Assembly (NCBI RefSeq): GCF_022201045.2
Contig: NC_068558.1
Span: 41,993,501-42,057,500, forward strand
DNA: 64,000 nucleotides
Direction: 5' to 3'
DNA from: Citrus sinensis
Lineage: Eukaryota; Streptophyta; Magnoliopsida; Sapindales; Rutaceae
Of the stretch, positions 37,245-50,219 are shown piece by piece. The notes beneath the pieces were generated by a model, which was not told the DNA's origin, did not search any database, and saw only the letters and a program-made list of their open reading frames with translations. Position 1 is the first letter of the stretch. Each line of letters opens with the position of its first letter. The position numbers and the translations under genes were made by a program.

Positions 37245-40200
37245 TCATGACAATTCTCCTTCAGATGCATCCCAGCTCATTTTATAAGGCAGCAGAGGGC
37301 ACGACTTTTCCTTGTCCGGAGATATCTGGAAGTAAAATGATGACCAGTCATCAATGTTAACCATATCTTGGCCATGATGATTGAGGATTCCTCCACAGCT
37401 CAACCAATCTATGCGATATTCATCCTCATTTTCAGCATGAAAATATGAAAATATGCCTTCGTTTTGAGGAAATTGAGGAGCAGGATGAGTGAATGAATAA
37501 TGCTTATTTGAGGAATTGCCTATCGCTAAGCATTTTTTCCTAAAATCAAGACTAAGTTCAGATGAAAGGCTATCTTCTGTGCCTGGATCATAATGCTGCT
37601 TGCAGGAAACTTCCCTCATAAACCAACGGTCATTTCCAGGAGAAAGGAAGGTCCTGCTACCCCCACTTGCAGTAAGGTTATGGCAACCTTCAGTCAGACC
37701 CGCATATCTTGGCATATGGGAGAATGAAGATAATGTTAAAGGATGGTTGTTCAAATCTGCTGCTATATCTTCATTGTCCACAATACCATCATCTTTGCAA
37801 TAGACGGTTGAGTGTGAGGGTGGTAAGGAATGAAAGTTTGGAGAGTGCTCGCAAATGAAAGACGGCACACACAACTCACTGTCACCAAGTTGTCCAAACT
37901 CACGCAGACTCTGACCATGATCATCGGCAAAAGAAGTTAAAGTTGAGGGATACATGATCAACTCTGTTTTAGAAACGAGAGAAGTTCTCTCATTTGTCAA
38001 ATTCTCAGAATCCAACTCTAGCAGCAGGGGATGCTGCTCCGTTCTAAGCAAAGAACTACCTGGGTCCTGGAAATCATCCAACTCTCTGATATGAACTGAA
38101 CGGAAATGACCATAATTTTTTAAAGGAAAACTAAAAGCAGAATCACTGTCAATCCAAGAGATTTTATTCTTCCCTCTTAATTCCCAGCAAGGTTCCCTTA
38201 GATCGCAATCAAGAAAGACGTTGTCAGCATGATAGGTCAAGGAGCCAGAATTTGATGAATTTCCCTTTCTTAAGCTGTCTAACCAACAAGCTGAAGAACC
38301 ATTTTCCAGGTATGGGACGCATTCAGCCTCCAGAAAGTTTTTTGTGGATGTGCGATGAAGTTCCTTTAATTGATTATTTGACTTAGGTAAAGAAAGTAAA
38401 TTGGATTTGTTAATGCCCTCAACTCGCTCTGACTTTGAGATCTGGAACCTCTGCCAGAGTAATTACCTCTGCTTAGTTATCGAAGTTAAAGAAAGAACTC
38501 TTAGTCTTTTCAAGAAAACAAAAGAGAAAAAATAAGGGAAAAAGAGCCTACATTTTCTTCATTGCTCACAGCAAACAGCCGACTAAGGAGCACAGAAACA
38601 AAATCGTACCTGAGAAATTTCCATCAACTCCATGACATGATGCACAAAGTAGAAGAAACAACTTATCTATTATGATGTATTCTACCCCTTTGAACAGAGT
38701 TCTTCAATTTCAGGATATGAGATATCTGCAACCCACTGATGTAGTTTCTGTCTCTTTCTGGAAAAGAGATCATCATGTTTATTCTGATTTGGTGGACAGT
38801 TGTCATCATTCAACCACGTTTCACTATACAATGGTTCAACATTCTCATTTTGACCTAATAGGAGAGTTAACATTCAATCAAGTTGGACTTGAGTTTTACT
38901 GCTATAACAGTATTTTTATGGAATTAAAACATAAATCCAATAAACTAAATCAGATCAGATGAAGCAACTTGGTTGACCAGATATAATGGAAAGATCTAAC
39001 AAAAATTCAGAAAGCTACAACAAAAATAACAAATAACAGTAATAATCTGTTTCTGTTTCTATACTTTTTCTTCCATCTACCTGGCTTCCAATATTGGCAA
39101 AATAGAGAATAGCCAGGGTTCTGTAACAAAAACATACCTCCAGGTCTCAGAGCCTCCATGCCTTTCCCCAAGTTGGACATATCCTGAAAGGAGGTTGAAG
39201 CTCTCTTCAAATCTACACCTACTAACAGAAAAGACAACTCACAGTTACTAGCAGTAAAATATTAGACTTCTTTTTCTGCACTTTCAGATGGGGAAAAGTA
39301 GCACAACATGCTGCATTTGATGGGGAAAAGTACACAGATGATTGAAATGTTTTAGTGAGTGAGAATGCAAATTGTGTATGACACAACATATACACATGTC
39401 CAACGATAAAAAATCAGGGGGCAAACAATCACACCGTAAGGAGACATTGCATTACACAGTATCTAAGAAATGTATGTTTGACACAATCACTTGCCGATAG
39501 AAAATTATGACTGAAATATGAAAAGCAAAAGGTACTAAGCGAGGTCACATTTTCATTTTTCCTTTAGGAAGATACATGCAATATAATGCCTGGTAAATTT
39601 GGCACGTTATTATGAAATAAATACAATAACGCATTTTTTAAGGAAAACGTCAAGTAAACAAAGGAGCAGAACTGCAGTACAAACAAACTCAACAAGTCAA
39701 TTTAAGGTTGTTAATGCGCTACCACTTGGCGTGTGGAGTAAGCCGCAGTTAACACGTGCGCCATCTTCAATAGGCAATCTGAAGTCCTTGGAGCTATTCC
39801 TAATAGGGCTACTCCGCCCTACATAAATATAATTTCCAGAAAGGTAAATTTGAAAATGATGAAGCAGCCAAAGTCGTAAAATGAACAACCTACCTCTAAG
39901 AAATTCACTTGATTTGAACTTATTTGGTTGAATTTCCTCCTTCTGCAGAGGATGAGAATTGAATCTGCGGCCTGCGTTTGTCTTCAATTTCTTAAAAAAT
40001 GCATACTCAGAAGTTTTAGGTTCATCAACTGCATGAATCAAACAAAGACGATCTTCTATTAACAATTTAAAATTACGCGAAATAATTTATGGAAGTATCT
40101 GCGAAATTAGAGGCTAATAAGATTCGAAAATACGAATTCCAAGTGTGAGAAATTAGAGGATAGACCTTTTGCAGCGTTGGATTCGCTCTCGGAGCTCCGA

Positions 40201-40277
40201 AATTCAGTAGGAAATGTGGTTCGAATCGGTGATGGATATTTAGGATTAGCTTGGAAAATTCTTCTTTTCTTATTCAT
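37245..40277 (-). CDS. Uncharacterised plant protein, 586 aa
   Basis: Six exons: 40166-40277, 39894-40028, 39138-39218, 38686-38854, 38552-38609 and 37245-38450 (1,761 bp, phases consistent). The intron before the 58-bp exon is only 76 bp. It was chosen because the alternative reading hits a stop, while the exon reads YDFVSVLLSRLFAVSNEEN in frame. The N-terminus is basic (MNKKRRIFQANPKYPSP), and RKRQKLHQ occurs in exon 4, so a nuclear location is possible. The long last exon is rich in Ser, Asp and His and ends with a tryptophan-rich stretch (YRIDWLSCGGILNHH, NIDDWSSFYFQISPD, YKMSWDASEGE). No domain, signal peptide or membrane segment was recognised. I assign no function. Confidence 0.78.
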
Positions 40278-41542
40278 TGCTTCACTGCTCGGTTTGTTAC
40301 TCGATTTCACTTGAACTTCGTGTTTTTTTTTTTTTTTTCCTCTCCCCTTCCTTCGAATGAGATTGAGAGGAACGAACGAGAATGAAGATGCTTAGGCGCG
40401 AAATGGAGGGTGATAATATTAAGGGACTGGACCCAAACATACAAGCCCAATACTGAAATAGGGCTTTTTTCTAGCCCATTTTGTAATGGGTTCAAGGTTC
40501 GGGACTTCGGGGCACTCCTGAACTTTTCAATTTTCGCGTTTAAACAACTTTGACAATTATCACTTTCTTTTTTCCCAAAATAAAACAAAAAGAAAATCAC
40601 TTATTTTTAATCTATTTTATTCTTAAGCTCTTCCCCCCCCCCCCCTCCCAATTTTAACCACAAATATGTAACTGCCAAAATAGAGTTGGACTATCGGCAC
40701 CCCTCTTATCTCCTCATAAATCTCTCTTTTTAGTCATATTTATTTTATTTCTGAAAATGCCCTTTTTTTTAAATATATTTTTCTAAATTCTCAATTTTCA
40801 TTTGATTTGTTTTATTGTTAAAACTCAAAATATTATTATACTATTTTTTAATTATTTTTAATTTTATTATTAATCTACACCCAAATGAAAAAGTTATATA
40901 GGTGGTAAGTTTTTGAATGTTAATCGTTGGCTGAAATAACACATATTTCAAATTATAATTTCAAAGTAATTTTAAGTATAAAAATATTTAATCAATAAGA
41001 AATTAAAAGATAACAATAAATTATTCTAAATTTGTATAATTTATTTAGTTAAATAGGAAGTAAAATATAGATTTTTTTTTTGAAAAATGATTATTATGAA
41101 TTAAGTAATTTGTTAAAAAAAATCTATTTATGTTTAATTTTTAATTGTCTTTAATTATAATTTTATTTAAAGTAAGATTTTGTAAGAATAATGTAAGGGT
41201 GCCAATAGCTCCACTCGCCAAAATATCTCTAGAAGATCAGCTGCTGATTGAGCCCACTTTGGCACTTTCCGGAGTTTCTATTTTCTTAGCTATAAAATGA
41301 TGACTTGTAATCACATTATCCAAACAAAGAGATATGGGGCATAGGTGGCAGCACCTTAATGGAGGAAAAGATTGATACCACTTTCAAAGATGAGATAATT
41401 CTCCCTCCCAAGTCCCAAAACACAAAAAACTTTTAGTTAATTCCAAGCCTCTCAATCTTAGGCACTGTCCTTTTGCACATTTTATTTTCTGCAACTCTCT
41501 CCCCAGTTAAACAGAAACAGCGAAAGAAAGAAAGAAAAAGTG
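40278..41542 (+). promoter_or_regulatory. Divergent intergenic region with the psaE promoter
   Basis: The unknown gene (-) and psaE (+) diverge here. The first 500 bp serve the minus-strand gene. The last 250 bp before psaE include gatgagataattctcc (an I-box-like GATAA motif, about 41390) and a pyrimidine-rich leader, as is common for nuclear photosystem genes. No TATA box is convincing. A 13-base C run lies at 40633-40645. Confidence 0.45.
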
Positions 41543-42684
41543 ATGGCTAGCTGCAACATGGCATCAGCTGCTTCTGGGTTTTCGCTGACACCCAATGTTG
41601 CGACCAATGTAAACTCAGGTTCCAAGAGCAACATGCTGTTTTTCCCTCCAAAGAACAACAGCTCCAACAGTTTCAGGCTTGTTGTACGGGCTTCTGAGGA
41701 GGCTGCTGCCCCGCCGGCTGCTGCCACCACCGCTGCCCCAGCTGAAGGTGAAGCAGCTCCCAAGCCCAAGCCACCTCCGATTGGACCCAAGAGAGGCGCC
41801 AAGGTAAGTTATCACCTCTGCAAACTTAATCTGCTGGAAATTCCATATGTGTTGCTTTGGCTTCAGATAGATAATTGATTAGTAAATATAGCTATGTGAT
41901 AATAATAGCTTATATGTCATGATACTAAAACTTACTTAATAGAAACTTACTTAATAGAGATGACATGTGATCACCTTGAGAGGTTCGTTTATATAGAGTT
42001 AATTTGAAAGAGATTTTGTAGAAACACGTTGAAATAGAAGCATCTGCGGTTCTTGCTTAGTTCTTTTATTTACTTCCATCAAATACTGTAAAACCGAGGA
42101 TTAATTGTCTTTAGCACTGGGAATTTACTTTTTACAGTGTAAAGAATCTGAGAATCAGATATAGTCCACCAGAAAGCTACAATCATATAGTAGTGATCAT
42201 CTAGTAGAAATAGACAAACACAAGGCACGTTAAAACTCTTAAACCTCAGGATGCAACATGATTTGTTTGAATTTTAACTTGATCCAAGGTAAAATAAGGT
42301 GTGAAAGGTTGCTCCTTTTCTTAAAAAAAGGTTTGAAAGGTTGCAATTTGAGTTAATATTTGGACATAGACAGAAGTGTTTCTTGATCCACCATTCTAAT
42401 CAAGATTTTCTGCTTTTGACTCATCAGGTTAAGATTCTCAGGAGGGAGTCCTACTGGTACAATGGCATTGGGTCTGTGGTTGCTGTTGACCAGGTCAGAT
42501 TGTTCTCTATTTTTCTCGTTTATGTAACATTCAATCATTTTAAATGAGTTTCTAAAACATTCTGTTTAAAATCTTGTAGGATCCCAAGAGTCGGTACCCA
42601 GTTGTGGTTCGATTCAACAAGGTTAACTATGCAAATGTATCAACGAACAACTATGCATTGGATGAGATCGAAGAAGTTAAATGA
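41543..42684 (+). CDS. psaE: Photosystem I reaction centre subunit IV (PsaE), chloroplast precursor, 143 aa
   Basis: Three exons: 41543-41803, 42428-42493 and 42580-42684 (432 bp with stop). Residues 1 to about 48 are a Ser/Asn-rich transit peptide ending near [10 protein letters not shown]. An Ala/Pro-rich linker follows, then the conserved SH3-like PsaE domain: [59 protein letters not shown] and EIEEVK to the stop. PsaE sits on the stromal face of PSI and helps dock ferredoxin and support cyclic electron flow. Length and all conserved residues look normal. The ATG at 41543 follows an A/G-rich leader and gives [13 protein letters not shown], a usual transit-peptide start. Confidence 0.97.
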
Positions 42685-43143
42685 GTTATGTAATTTTGAT
42701 TTGCATATTATTCCCCGCTCTAGATTAAGCCTTTGTGTGCCAGGAATGTGTATTCTATTCTCCAAGTGAATTCTTCTTCTGTCTACTTCGCCATCATGTT
42801 TATGCTTATCCAACGAAAAGATGTTCACAACTTATACCGTACGGGCTACGATTAGGAACTGGTTATTCAAAACATTGAGGCTACCTCTTTATTTTCGAAA
42901 TTTGTTAGCTAAGGTGAATTTGAGGAACCAATCAGAGTTTTTACAACAGGTAAAAGTCCTCAATCATTTTAAGAAATACTTTATCATAATGAGATTCAGC
43001 AACATTAAAAATGATTCAAAACACCAACTTTGATTTTAACTATAGATATTTTCTTAAATATTCTCAAGCCAATGAATCCTAGAATCAAACGAATCAACCT
43101 AGATGAGCCTGTAATCGTGTTTTTTCTCAATCTCCACAATAGA

Positions 43144-43275
43144 TAATAATGCCCTAATAATTCGTTTCTCCATGCCTAAATCACGTTTATATCTTTTCTA
43201 GCACAATGGTAATAATGCCCTAATAATTCATTTCTCCATGCCTAAGTCATGTTTATATCTTTTCTAGCACAATGG
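43144..43275. repeat. Tandem duplication, 66-bp unit, two copies
   Basis: Two adjacent copies beginning taataatgccctaataattc differ at only a few positions. The pair lies between the 3' ends of psaE and the LPA1-like gene. Confidence 0.9.
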
Positions 43276-43407
43276 TATGTGTCATGAAGAGAATGAATGT
43301 CATACTAACTTTACCATTAGCAACTGAATGATGCAAGTCTTAGCACATGGGACCTGAAGGTTGATCTAAAGAATCATTAGCAGCATGGTAAACGAAGAAG
43401 TAGATGG

Positions 43408-43556
43408 TAATATACTAAAATTGCCAACAGGATCTGAATTTTACAAGGAATTAAGTTAGAAAAGGAACAACGGGGGAGAGGTTTAATATACTAAAATTGC
43501 CAACAGGATCTGAATTTTACAGGGAATTAAGTTAGAAAAGGAACAACGGGGGAGAG
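43408..43556. repeat. Tandem duplication, 76-bp unit, two copies
   Basis: The unit beginning taatatactaaaattgccaa is repeated with one or two differences. It is unrelated in sequence to the 66-bp duplication 130 bp away. Confidence 0.9.
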
Positions 43557-43623
43557 ATATGAGAACAGAATAAGCGAGGCAAAACTAACCTTCAACAAAA
43601 AATAAGAAAATTAAAATATTTCT

Positions 43624-46255
43624 TTAGAGAACTCTTCCGTCCATGCCATCAAGAAGACCTGACCATATTCCTTTTACTGGTGGTAATTGTGCAACAAAAG
43701 CATTCCAAGGAGGGTAGCCAACTCCACTACCACGGACACGACCATCCAGTCGTAGCGATAAATACCTGCGGAATTAACAAATATAAGATTCACAGCAATT
43801 CTACCAGATATATAAAGAAACTTAATGTGATTGCCTGTTCAGAGAACTACAAAGATTTAACATTTTTGAATGCCAAATTTTTATATGCATGGGCCGGGAT
43901 AATAAAAGGTGGGTGTATATGCTTAGTTAAAAAAGGATCCTCAGTTCAAGAGATGATGTTTGATATCGAAGAACACTTACACAGGAGACTCAGGGGAGAT
44001 ACCGGCTGTTCTCTTTTGTTCATCTAACCACCTGCTTAAACAAATAGAAGATTAAAGAGAGAAAGAGAGAGACAGAGTAACAGAGAGAGTAAGTTGTTTT
44101 TCTGACATAGCCTCTTACTTTGACCACTCAGAAACATAAACAGGAGTCAACTGCCAGAGTCTCTTCCTTTTTCTGGTAAACTCTTTCATCTCCTCACTTT
44201 CTTCAAACTCAAAACTAGGAATGTTTCCATCTGTAGTGAAAGAAACAACAAGCACTCCTCGCTCCAAAAGGCTCTCAGTGAAGGGCTCACTGCGTTTGAA
44301 AGACTCCATTATATAGGATGCAGGGCCAGAGCAGATTACCAAACGGGCAATCCCTCTTAAATTGTTGACAGAGATAATTTTCTTTTCATCCACACGAAGC
44401 TTGAGATTTGAAAGACTTTCCTCTCTTGAGAGCCTAGCCAGCTGTGCATTCTTAGCTTTGTTCTCCCTGGAATAAAGAAATGCAAAAAGGGAAACTGCTG
44501 AAACATCTATGCTGAGACCCTTCAAAATTTCAGGGACATCAGCTGCTCTTGCAGGATTTGCTAATGCGCCAATTAACTGTGTGATGGCTATTAATCCTCC
44601 CAAAGAACCACTAGCAACGAAAGCAAGATAAAAAAACATCCGAACAGACCGAAAGGGAGACAGAACTTCATTCCTTATCCTGGCTGCAGAACTGAAGAAC
44701 AAATAAAGTTATGGTTACAAGGAATCCTCACTTGTTAAACAGACCCTGATAGCACAAGAGCTGGATAAAAAGAAACCATGTCAGAGAAGCAAGTAAATAT
44801 GAAATCAACTATATTTTATGTTTTAGATGCATTTTTATGAAAAAGAAAGTGCATGAATTGCAACTAAAGTTTGCAAGTAAAATTGTATTACTAATTGCCA
44901 GTGAATATATGACCCTATCATTTCATATACATGAACATGGATTATAAGTCAATGAGATAGAGTTTGCCACAAATAAGAAATAAATATCAATTGAACATTG
45001 TCACATCCAAGCTGTTGTACTTGCTATTGCTGTTAACACCAGATTTCCACAATATATATCACCTTAACAATTATTCTTGCGGTCTAAATACATCATTTGA
45101 ACTTGTTAATACATGAAATTGATAAGTCAGTTAGAAGCAGATTGAAGATTAAACATCCAGCAAAGCTCATCTTAGTGGCATAATCCTTCCATGGATGTAG
45201 AATTTGGTTTGTGTCGGGATCATATAATGCCAGAGTTCTCAAAGACCTTATCATAGCAACAAATAATCAAGCATAGACTCAGTAAATAAAACCAGTGCTC
45301 GACTGTTGGAATGAATGATTGAGTTAAAGAGGACGCTAATTCTGTCCTTAATGACCTAGCATGTTACAGTTAAGCAAACACAAAGTTTGTGAAGGTGAAG
45401 CCATCTTCAATTTGTTTGGGTATATTCATGGTCAGATGACAAGCTTTTGATAGCAAACAATGTCGCTATTTTAATCACTATTGAACTCATTCTCAAAAAC
45501 TAATTTGTAAAAGCAGACAAGTAGAATCATGGGATCACAGGTGCAGCTCTCTATCACACTGGCAGAAACCAAGTTAAGAACGATCAGTTTAAGACAGTAC
45601 CTCACTAAACCCACCCAGATGCATCTAGCTATACCAATTCCTTACAACTCAAATCAGCGGAGTCTCATTTCAACTCCTTAGAAAACAAGATGTAGCCATG
45701 GGTTTCTCAATTCATATCAACAAACTTCCATCCACATTGGGTATGGCATACAGGCCCCACACCAGCAGTTTATGCAGGGCTTCACAAAAATGAGTTCTTG
45801 ACCTTCCCCAAAAAAATGTCATTTTTCCTTAAATGGTTTGCCTAAGATCACAAACCCAAGGCCACGATTTAACAACAGAGAATTAAGTTTTCAATTCGAA
45901 GCATCAAAAAATAAACTAACAAAATTATAGCTCTTAATAAATTCATTCGTTCGCAAAATCTACATTATTTACAATATGAAGAGAGTAAAAGTCAAGTCAA
46001 AAGGAGGAGATAGTACCTAATTTCAGGATCAGACCTATCGGTAGCTGAACAGGTGATATTAGAACACAATGGCGATCGCTTTGCCGTCCAAGTAGAATGT
46101 AACGGTAAACTGATGGAGAGACCGGGAGTTGTTCTACTTCTATACTTGTTCAAAATTTGGCGGCAAAATCTGGAAGCGTGGTATTGGCAGTTACAGTAGC
46201 CGCGACCAGAGCCAACAGGTCCGAGGATGTAAGAAAAATGTAAAACAGAAGCCAT
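43624..46255 (-). CDS. LPA1-like chloroplast membrane protein (LOW PSII ACCUMULATION-like), 334 aa
   Basis: Four exons: 46017-46255, 44119-44691, 43981-44031 and 43624-43765 (1,005 bp, phases consistent). The first exon encodes a basic, Ser/Arg-rich chloroplast transit peptide (MASVLHFSYILGPVG onward). Exon 2 holds two hydrophobic segments, MFFYLAFVASGSLGGLIAIT and the region around SIDVSAVSLFAFLYS, and then a soluble domain. The end VRGSGVGYPPWNAFVAQLPP is shared with LPA1, a thylakoid factor in photosystem II assembly, and with its shorter TPR-less relatives such as Arabidopsis At4g28740. A role in photosystem assembly is inferred from that similarity, which I recall rather than computed. 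The first intron is 1.3 kb. It converges with psaE. Confidence 0.8.
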
Positions 46256-46684
46256 GCTTCTGAAGGAAAATTTGGAAGAAATTTGTGGGTTTGAAATTTA
46301 CAGTCGCATGGTGTTCTTCCCCTGTGACGGTTGTGATCGTTATATTGCCACGCTGGTTGGCTGCTTCTTGCCTGTCACTTGCAAACCCAACTCTTATCGC
46401 GAATTTATCAGGCCCGGAGAGGTTTTATAATCCTGGGCCGGATCTGGCTCATTGCTTAATCCATAAACGCGCGTTGGAAATTTTTTGGAAATTTCTTGTA
46501 CGACAATAGAAGAATATACAGTAGTCATTATGTAGTGCGCATACCCTTAATTTTTTTTATGCGGATACATCTTTAAAATTGCGGGACATGATTTTTATAA
46601 TTTATTGAATAACTAATTTTTTTAAACCACAAAATTTAAAAGTGCGTTTGTATTAAAAAATATAAATATCTGTACCTGAGAATG

Positions 46685-46686
<2 letters not shown>

Positions 46687-46746
<60 letters not shown>
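46687..46746. repeat. (TA)30 microsatellite
   Basis: Sixty bases of uninterrupted TA dinucleotides about 430 bp upstream of the LPA1-like start codon. Confidence 0.97.
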
Positions 46747-46751
<5 letters not shown>

Positions 46752-46950
46752 AATGTAAAAGAGTTTTTCTTGTTCTTCCACCTTTATCATTCATCTTATT
46801 TTTGTCAAAATTTTTAAAATTAATCTTATTTCTTATAACTTTGCTCGCATTATTTTCTTATCCTATAAATGTTTTATTTCTAAAAGAAATTGATTTCTTT
46901 TAAATAGCTTTGACATAAAAGTAAAAATGTTGCTACCCAATAAATATAAG

Positions 46951-47366
46951 GGATATTATCATTCGTATACCCTATAAATGCTTTGTTATAAAAAATATTA
47001 CAACACTTTGAGGGTGTATCAATCGTCCACCCTAAATTGATAAAAGCTATATGCTGACCACCAAACCGTTAGTTGCCGTTTGAAAATTAACGGAATTATA
47101 GTAAATAGACGATTTTACCCTTGAAAAGTATCACTTGTATACCCTTAAATTTTTTTTACTATCACTTGTATACCCTTAAATTATCACTTGTATCATATGA
47201 AAAGACCAAATTACGCCTCTGGTGTTATCCTATTTAAACGGCAAGTAACAGTTTGGTGGACGGCAGATACATTTTGTCAACTTAATGTGGACGATTGATA
47301 CACCCTCAAAGTGTTGTAGTATTTTTGATAATAGAGCATCTATAGGATATACAAATGATAATTTCC
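46951..47366. mobile_element. Non-autonomous DNA element with ~130-bp terminal inverted repeats
   Basis: The left end (GGATATTATCATTCGTATAC) and the reverse complement of the right end (GGAAATTATCATTTGTATAT) begin arms of about 130 bp that pair well, with a perfect block aacactttgagggtgtatca. The centre has three copies of tatcacttgtataccctta (about 47128-47200), the last truncated. Long arms fit a Mutator-like element or a foldback. I could not find a convincing target duplication and saw no transposase. Confidence 0.8.
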
Positions 47367-48686
47367 TTAAATAAAATAAAGATGAATATGTAAAAAGAAG
47401 AAAAATGATTTTGTCAAAGGTGAAGTTAAATTGCTAAAACAATCCTAAAAAATAGAGCGAGTAGATGCTTATCAATTATGACTCAAACCGATGAGTGATT
47501 TGCTAATCGTTTGATTTACAGGTAGGTGCTTGTCGGCTGTACTCTAGCAATGGCTTGAAATTTGAATGGCCAGTTTGTATTAAATGGAAAAAAAGAAAAA
47601 AACATAAAATATATATACACTAGAAAATAGAACCGCGTTTCACGCGGCTTTAAAAAAAATTTAGTATTATTCTTTTTTTTTTTTACTTTATACTTGATGA
47701 AACTGATAAAAAATATGAATTAATTTTTTTTAAAGATGAGGCAACCTTATAAAAAAACAAAAAAAAAACTATTAACCAACAATATAAATAAAGAATCAAC
47801 GCAAGATAAAGAATAAAATGAGATAATATATTATAGAGTGATTTTATTCATTCCAATTGTGTGTGTATAAAACAAAAAGATAAGTTCTCCTCTTATAGTT
47901 ACATAATCACTCCATGAAATTAATGAAAAATTATTGATCATAATTCCTTGTGAGATAGTGGGAGTTATAGGAAAGCTAAAGGTTGATAATGGGATATAGT
48001 GGGGAGGCTAAGAGATATATATTATGAACATCTATATTTATTTTAATAAATTCATAACACTCCCCTTTGGATGTTCATTACAAAGAATATGTCTCATTAA
48101 AATCTTTACATAATTATTATTGTGTAATAACAATCAAATTAATTATGAGAAGATGAAAAGTCAAATCTAAAAGAAAATTTCTCTATTTATTAGATAATAG
48201 AGAATATACAAAGGTGAGAAATGGTGATGCCACACCACCTCTTGTAGTTACAGCTTTATATAGTGAAGTTGAATGCTTTTTGCTTTCTTACTCCTCCAGG
48301 CTTTTTTTTTTCTAGGTAATTCAATGACTGCCATGGGTGTGTCAGGACGATGTAAAGTCGAATTCTTTTTATCTTTGTTATCATTCCAAGCCCGCACCTT
48401 AGTTGTTCCTTAGCTTTCGAAAAAGCTGTCCAGTATTCCAATCCGGTTAGGTTAGCATTCCAAGTCAGTTGAACTCCTTTTTGGTTGAGATGAAGACTAA
48501 GGGGAAAGAATATTAAAAATCTATATCTATCTACTATATGTCATTTTAAATCAAACTAGTATGCTTAGTAAATGCTTGTCCTTTGGCAACTTAAGAAGGT
48601 AGTGTGCTTGAATGAACCAAAAGCACACACAGACACATACTGATAAAGATAGCAGTTATTTGAGAATTATAAATAGGAAAATGAAG

Positions 48687-49675
48687 TAGGGATGGCAAAA
48701 ATTCCCACAGGGACGGGTATCTTCGGGAATTTTCCCCATTTAGGGAGGGTATGAGGATAATTTCATACCCAATTTCTTATTCGGGAAAGGGACGGAAAAT
48801 TTTTTTACCAAATTTCTTATTCGGGGAGGGGACGGGGATGAGGTGGAATCCTCATCCCCTACCCATTTCCCCATTTTAATTTTTAATTTAATTTTTATTT
48901 TTTTAAATTACTAGTAAATAAATAATAAAATTTGAATTATAAAATTTTAAGTACTGGTAAAAATAAAAATATCAAAATATTTATATTATTAAACTTTTAG
49001 GCCTAATTAACTAATTAAAGTTCTAAATTTTTATTTAGGACATTAAAAAGACCGGACAAATTCTATTAGCCCAAAACTTTTGTTTTAATTTTAATATTTA
49101 TTAAATATTTTAAACTCAAATCTATTTTTTATTTATTTTTAGATGTTATAATTGCCCACAGCAAATCACAATTTTAATATCTAATCTAATCTAATATTTG
49201 CTCTTTATTTGCTTCGACTTAACTATTATGTTGTAAAGGGAATTGTCCACATTTATAAAGTGCCCACGCCACCATTGAAAAGTTAATTTTGAATCTAAAT
49301 TTGATTTTATTTGTAACAATTTTGTATTAGACTATTAATTTATTCATGATAGTTTGTATCCATTGCATGCTGCGTTACTTACTAATTTAATGTATGTGAC
49401 TTTTGTAATGGATATTAATGTAAGATATATTTCGAACTTTACTTTTATTTAAATTTTTTATTTTAATATGATTAACTCAAAATCAAAAAAAAAATGTATT
49501 AGTTATTTGGGGATTGAGGACCCTCGGGGATCCCCTGTTATTATTTGAGGAGGGGATAAAGATTCTCTTAAATAATTTTGACGGGGATGAGGAGGGGACA
49601 AGGACATACGCAAAATATCGGGGATGGGTACGGGGAGATTGGTCCTCTCCCCTCCCCTCCCCATTGCCATCCCTA
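48687..49675 (+). mobile_element. Non-autonomous hAT-type element, copy B
   Basis: The 989-bp element has perfect 12-bp terminal inverted repeats, TAGGGATGGCAA and TTGCCATCCCTA. It is flanked by AAATGAAG (48679-48686) and AAATCAAG (49676-49683), an 8-bp target duplication with one mismatch. It is collinear with copy A through its non-coding interior (for example ttaggcctaattaactaatt). Compared with A it has an extra GC-rich subterminal segment near 48780-48830. Confidence 0.9.
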
Positions 49676-50219
49676 AAATCAAGGCAGAATACTACCCCAA
49701 GGTGGTGGAGCAAACAAGCCTCTAATTTCATCGGCATCTAACCGTGGAACAAGTTCCATCAACAATGATCATTTAACCACACTCGAGACTGCTGATTGCT
49801 AACCTGCAACAAAATAAAATGAGCCCCAATATGATTAATGAACTTGCACAAATTATATTGATTCTTTTCTCTGAAAAATGTCTTTGTTCTGAAAAACATC
49901 AGATCAAAAGGAACCGTAGCGAAAATACACGAACAAAAACACCTCAAATATCTTCAGCAGAACAAGTAGTGATCAACAAAATACACTCCAATGAAATTGG
50001 CTTACTGTTTATTGCATTACAATAAAGTGATTTTATCTTATAACATTGGATATCGGATACCACCAAATTGGATGGTACAAATGTAAATTTTATCTTAAAG
50101 ACGTCTTGTACAAGGTATCGAAACGTGATCAAGAAACACTCTAGGGAATCATTATTTGCATGTAATGATTGACATTTATTGGAGTTGATCACACACGTAT
50201 AATGGAAATCACTTGAAAT
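49676..50219. other. Intergenic, 3' flank of the PhzF gene
   Basis: No coding feature was seen. Short frames on both strands here overlap the end of hAT copy B or lack any recognisable domain. The right part is likely PhzF 3' UTR. Confidence 0.55.

Larger units (their letters stand above)
46256..48686. other. Intergenic with microsatellite and a long-TIR element
   Basis: This holds the LPA1-like promoter (46256 to about 46550), a (TA)30 tract at 46687-46746, the element at 46951-47366, and AT-rich sequence to the start of hAT copy B. An imperfect palindrome, accgcgtttcacgcggct, lies at about 47632. No gene was recognised. Confidence 0.55.

Noticed and set aside
46285..46509. 74-codon plus-strand frame upstream of the LPA1-like gene
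   Set aside because: Lies in the promoter and leader of the minus-strand gene, with no domain.
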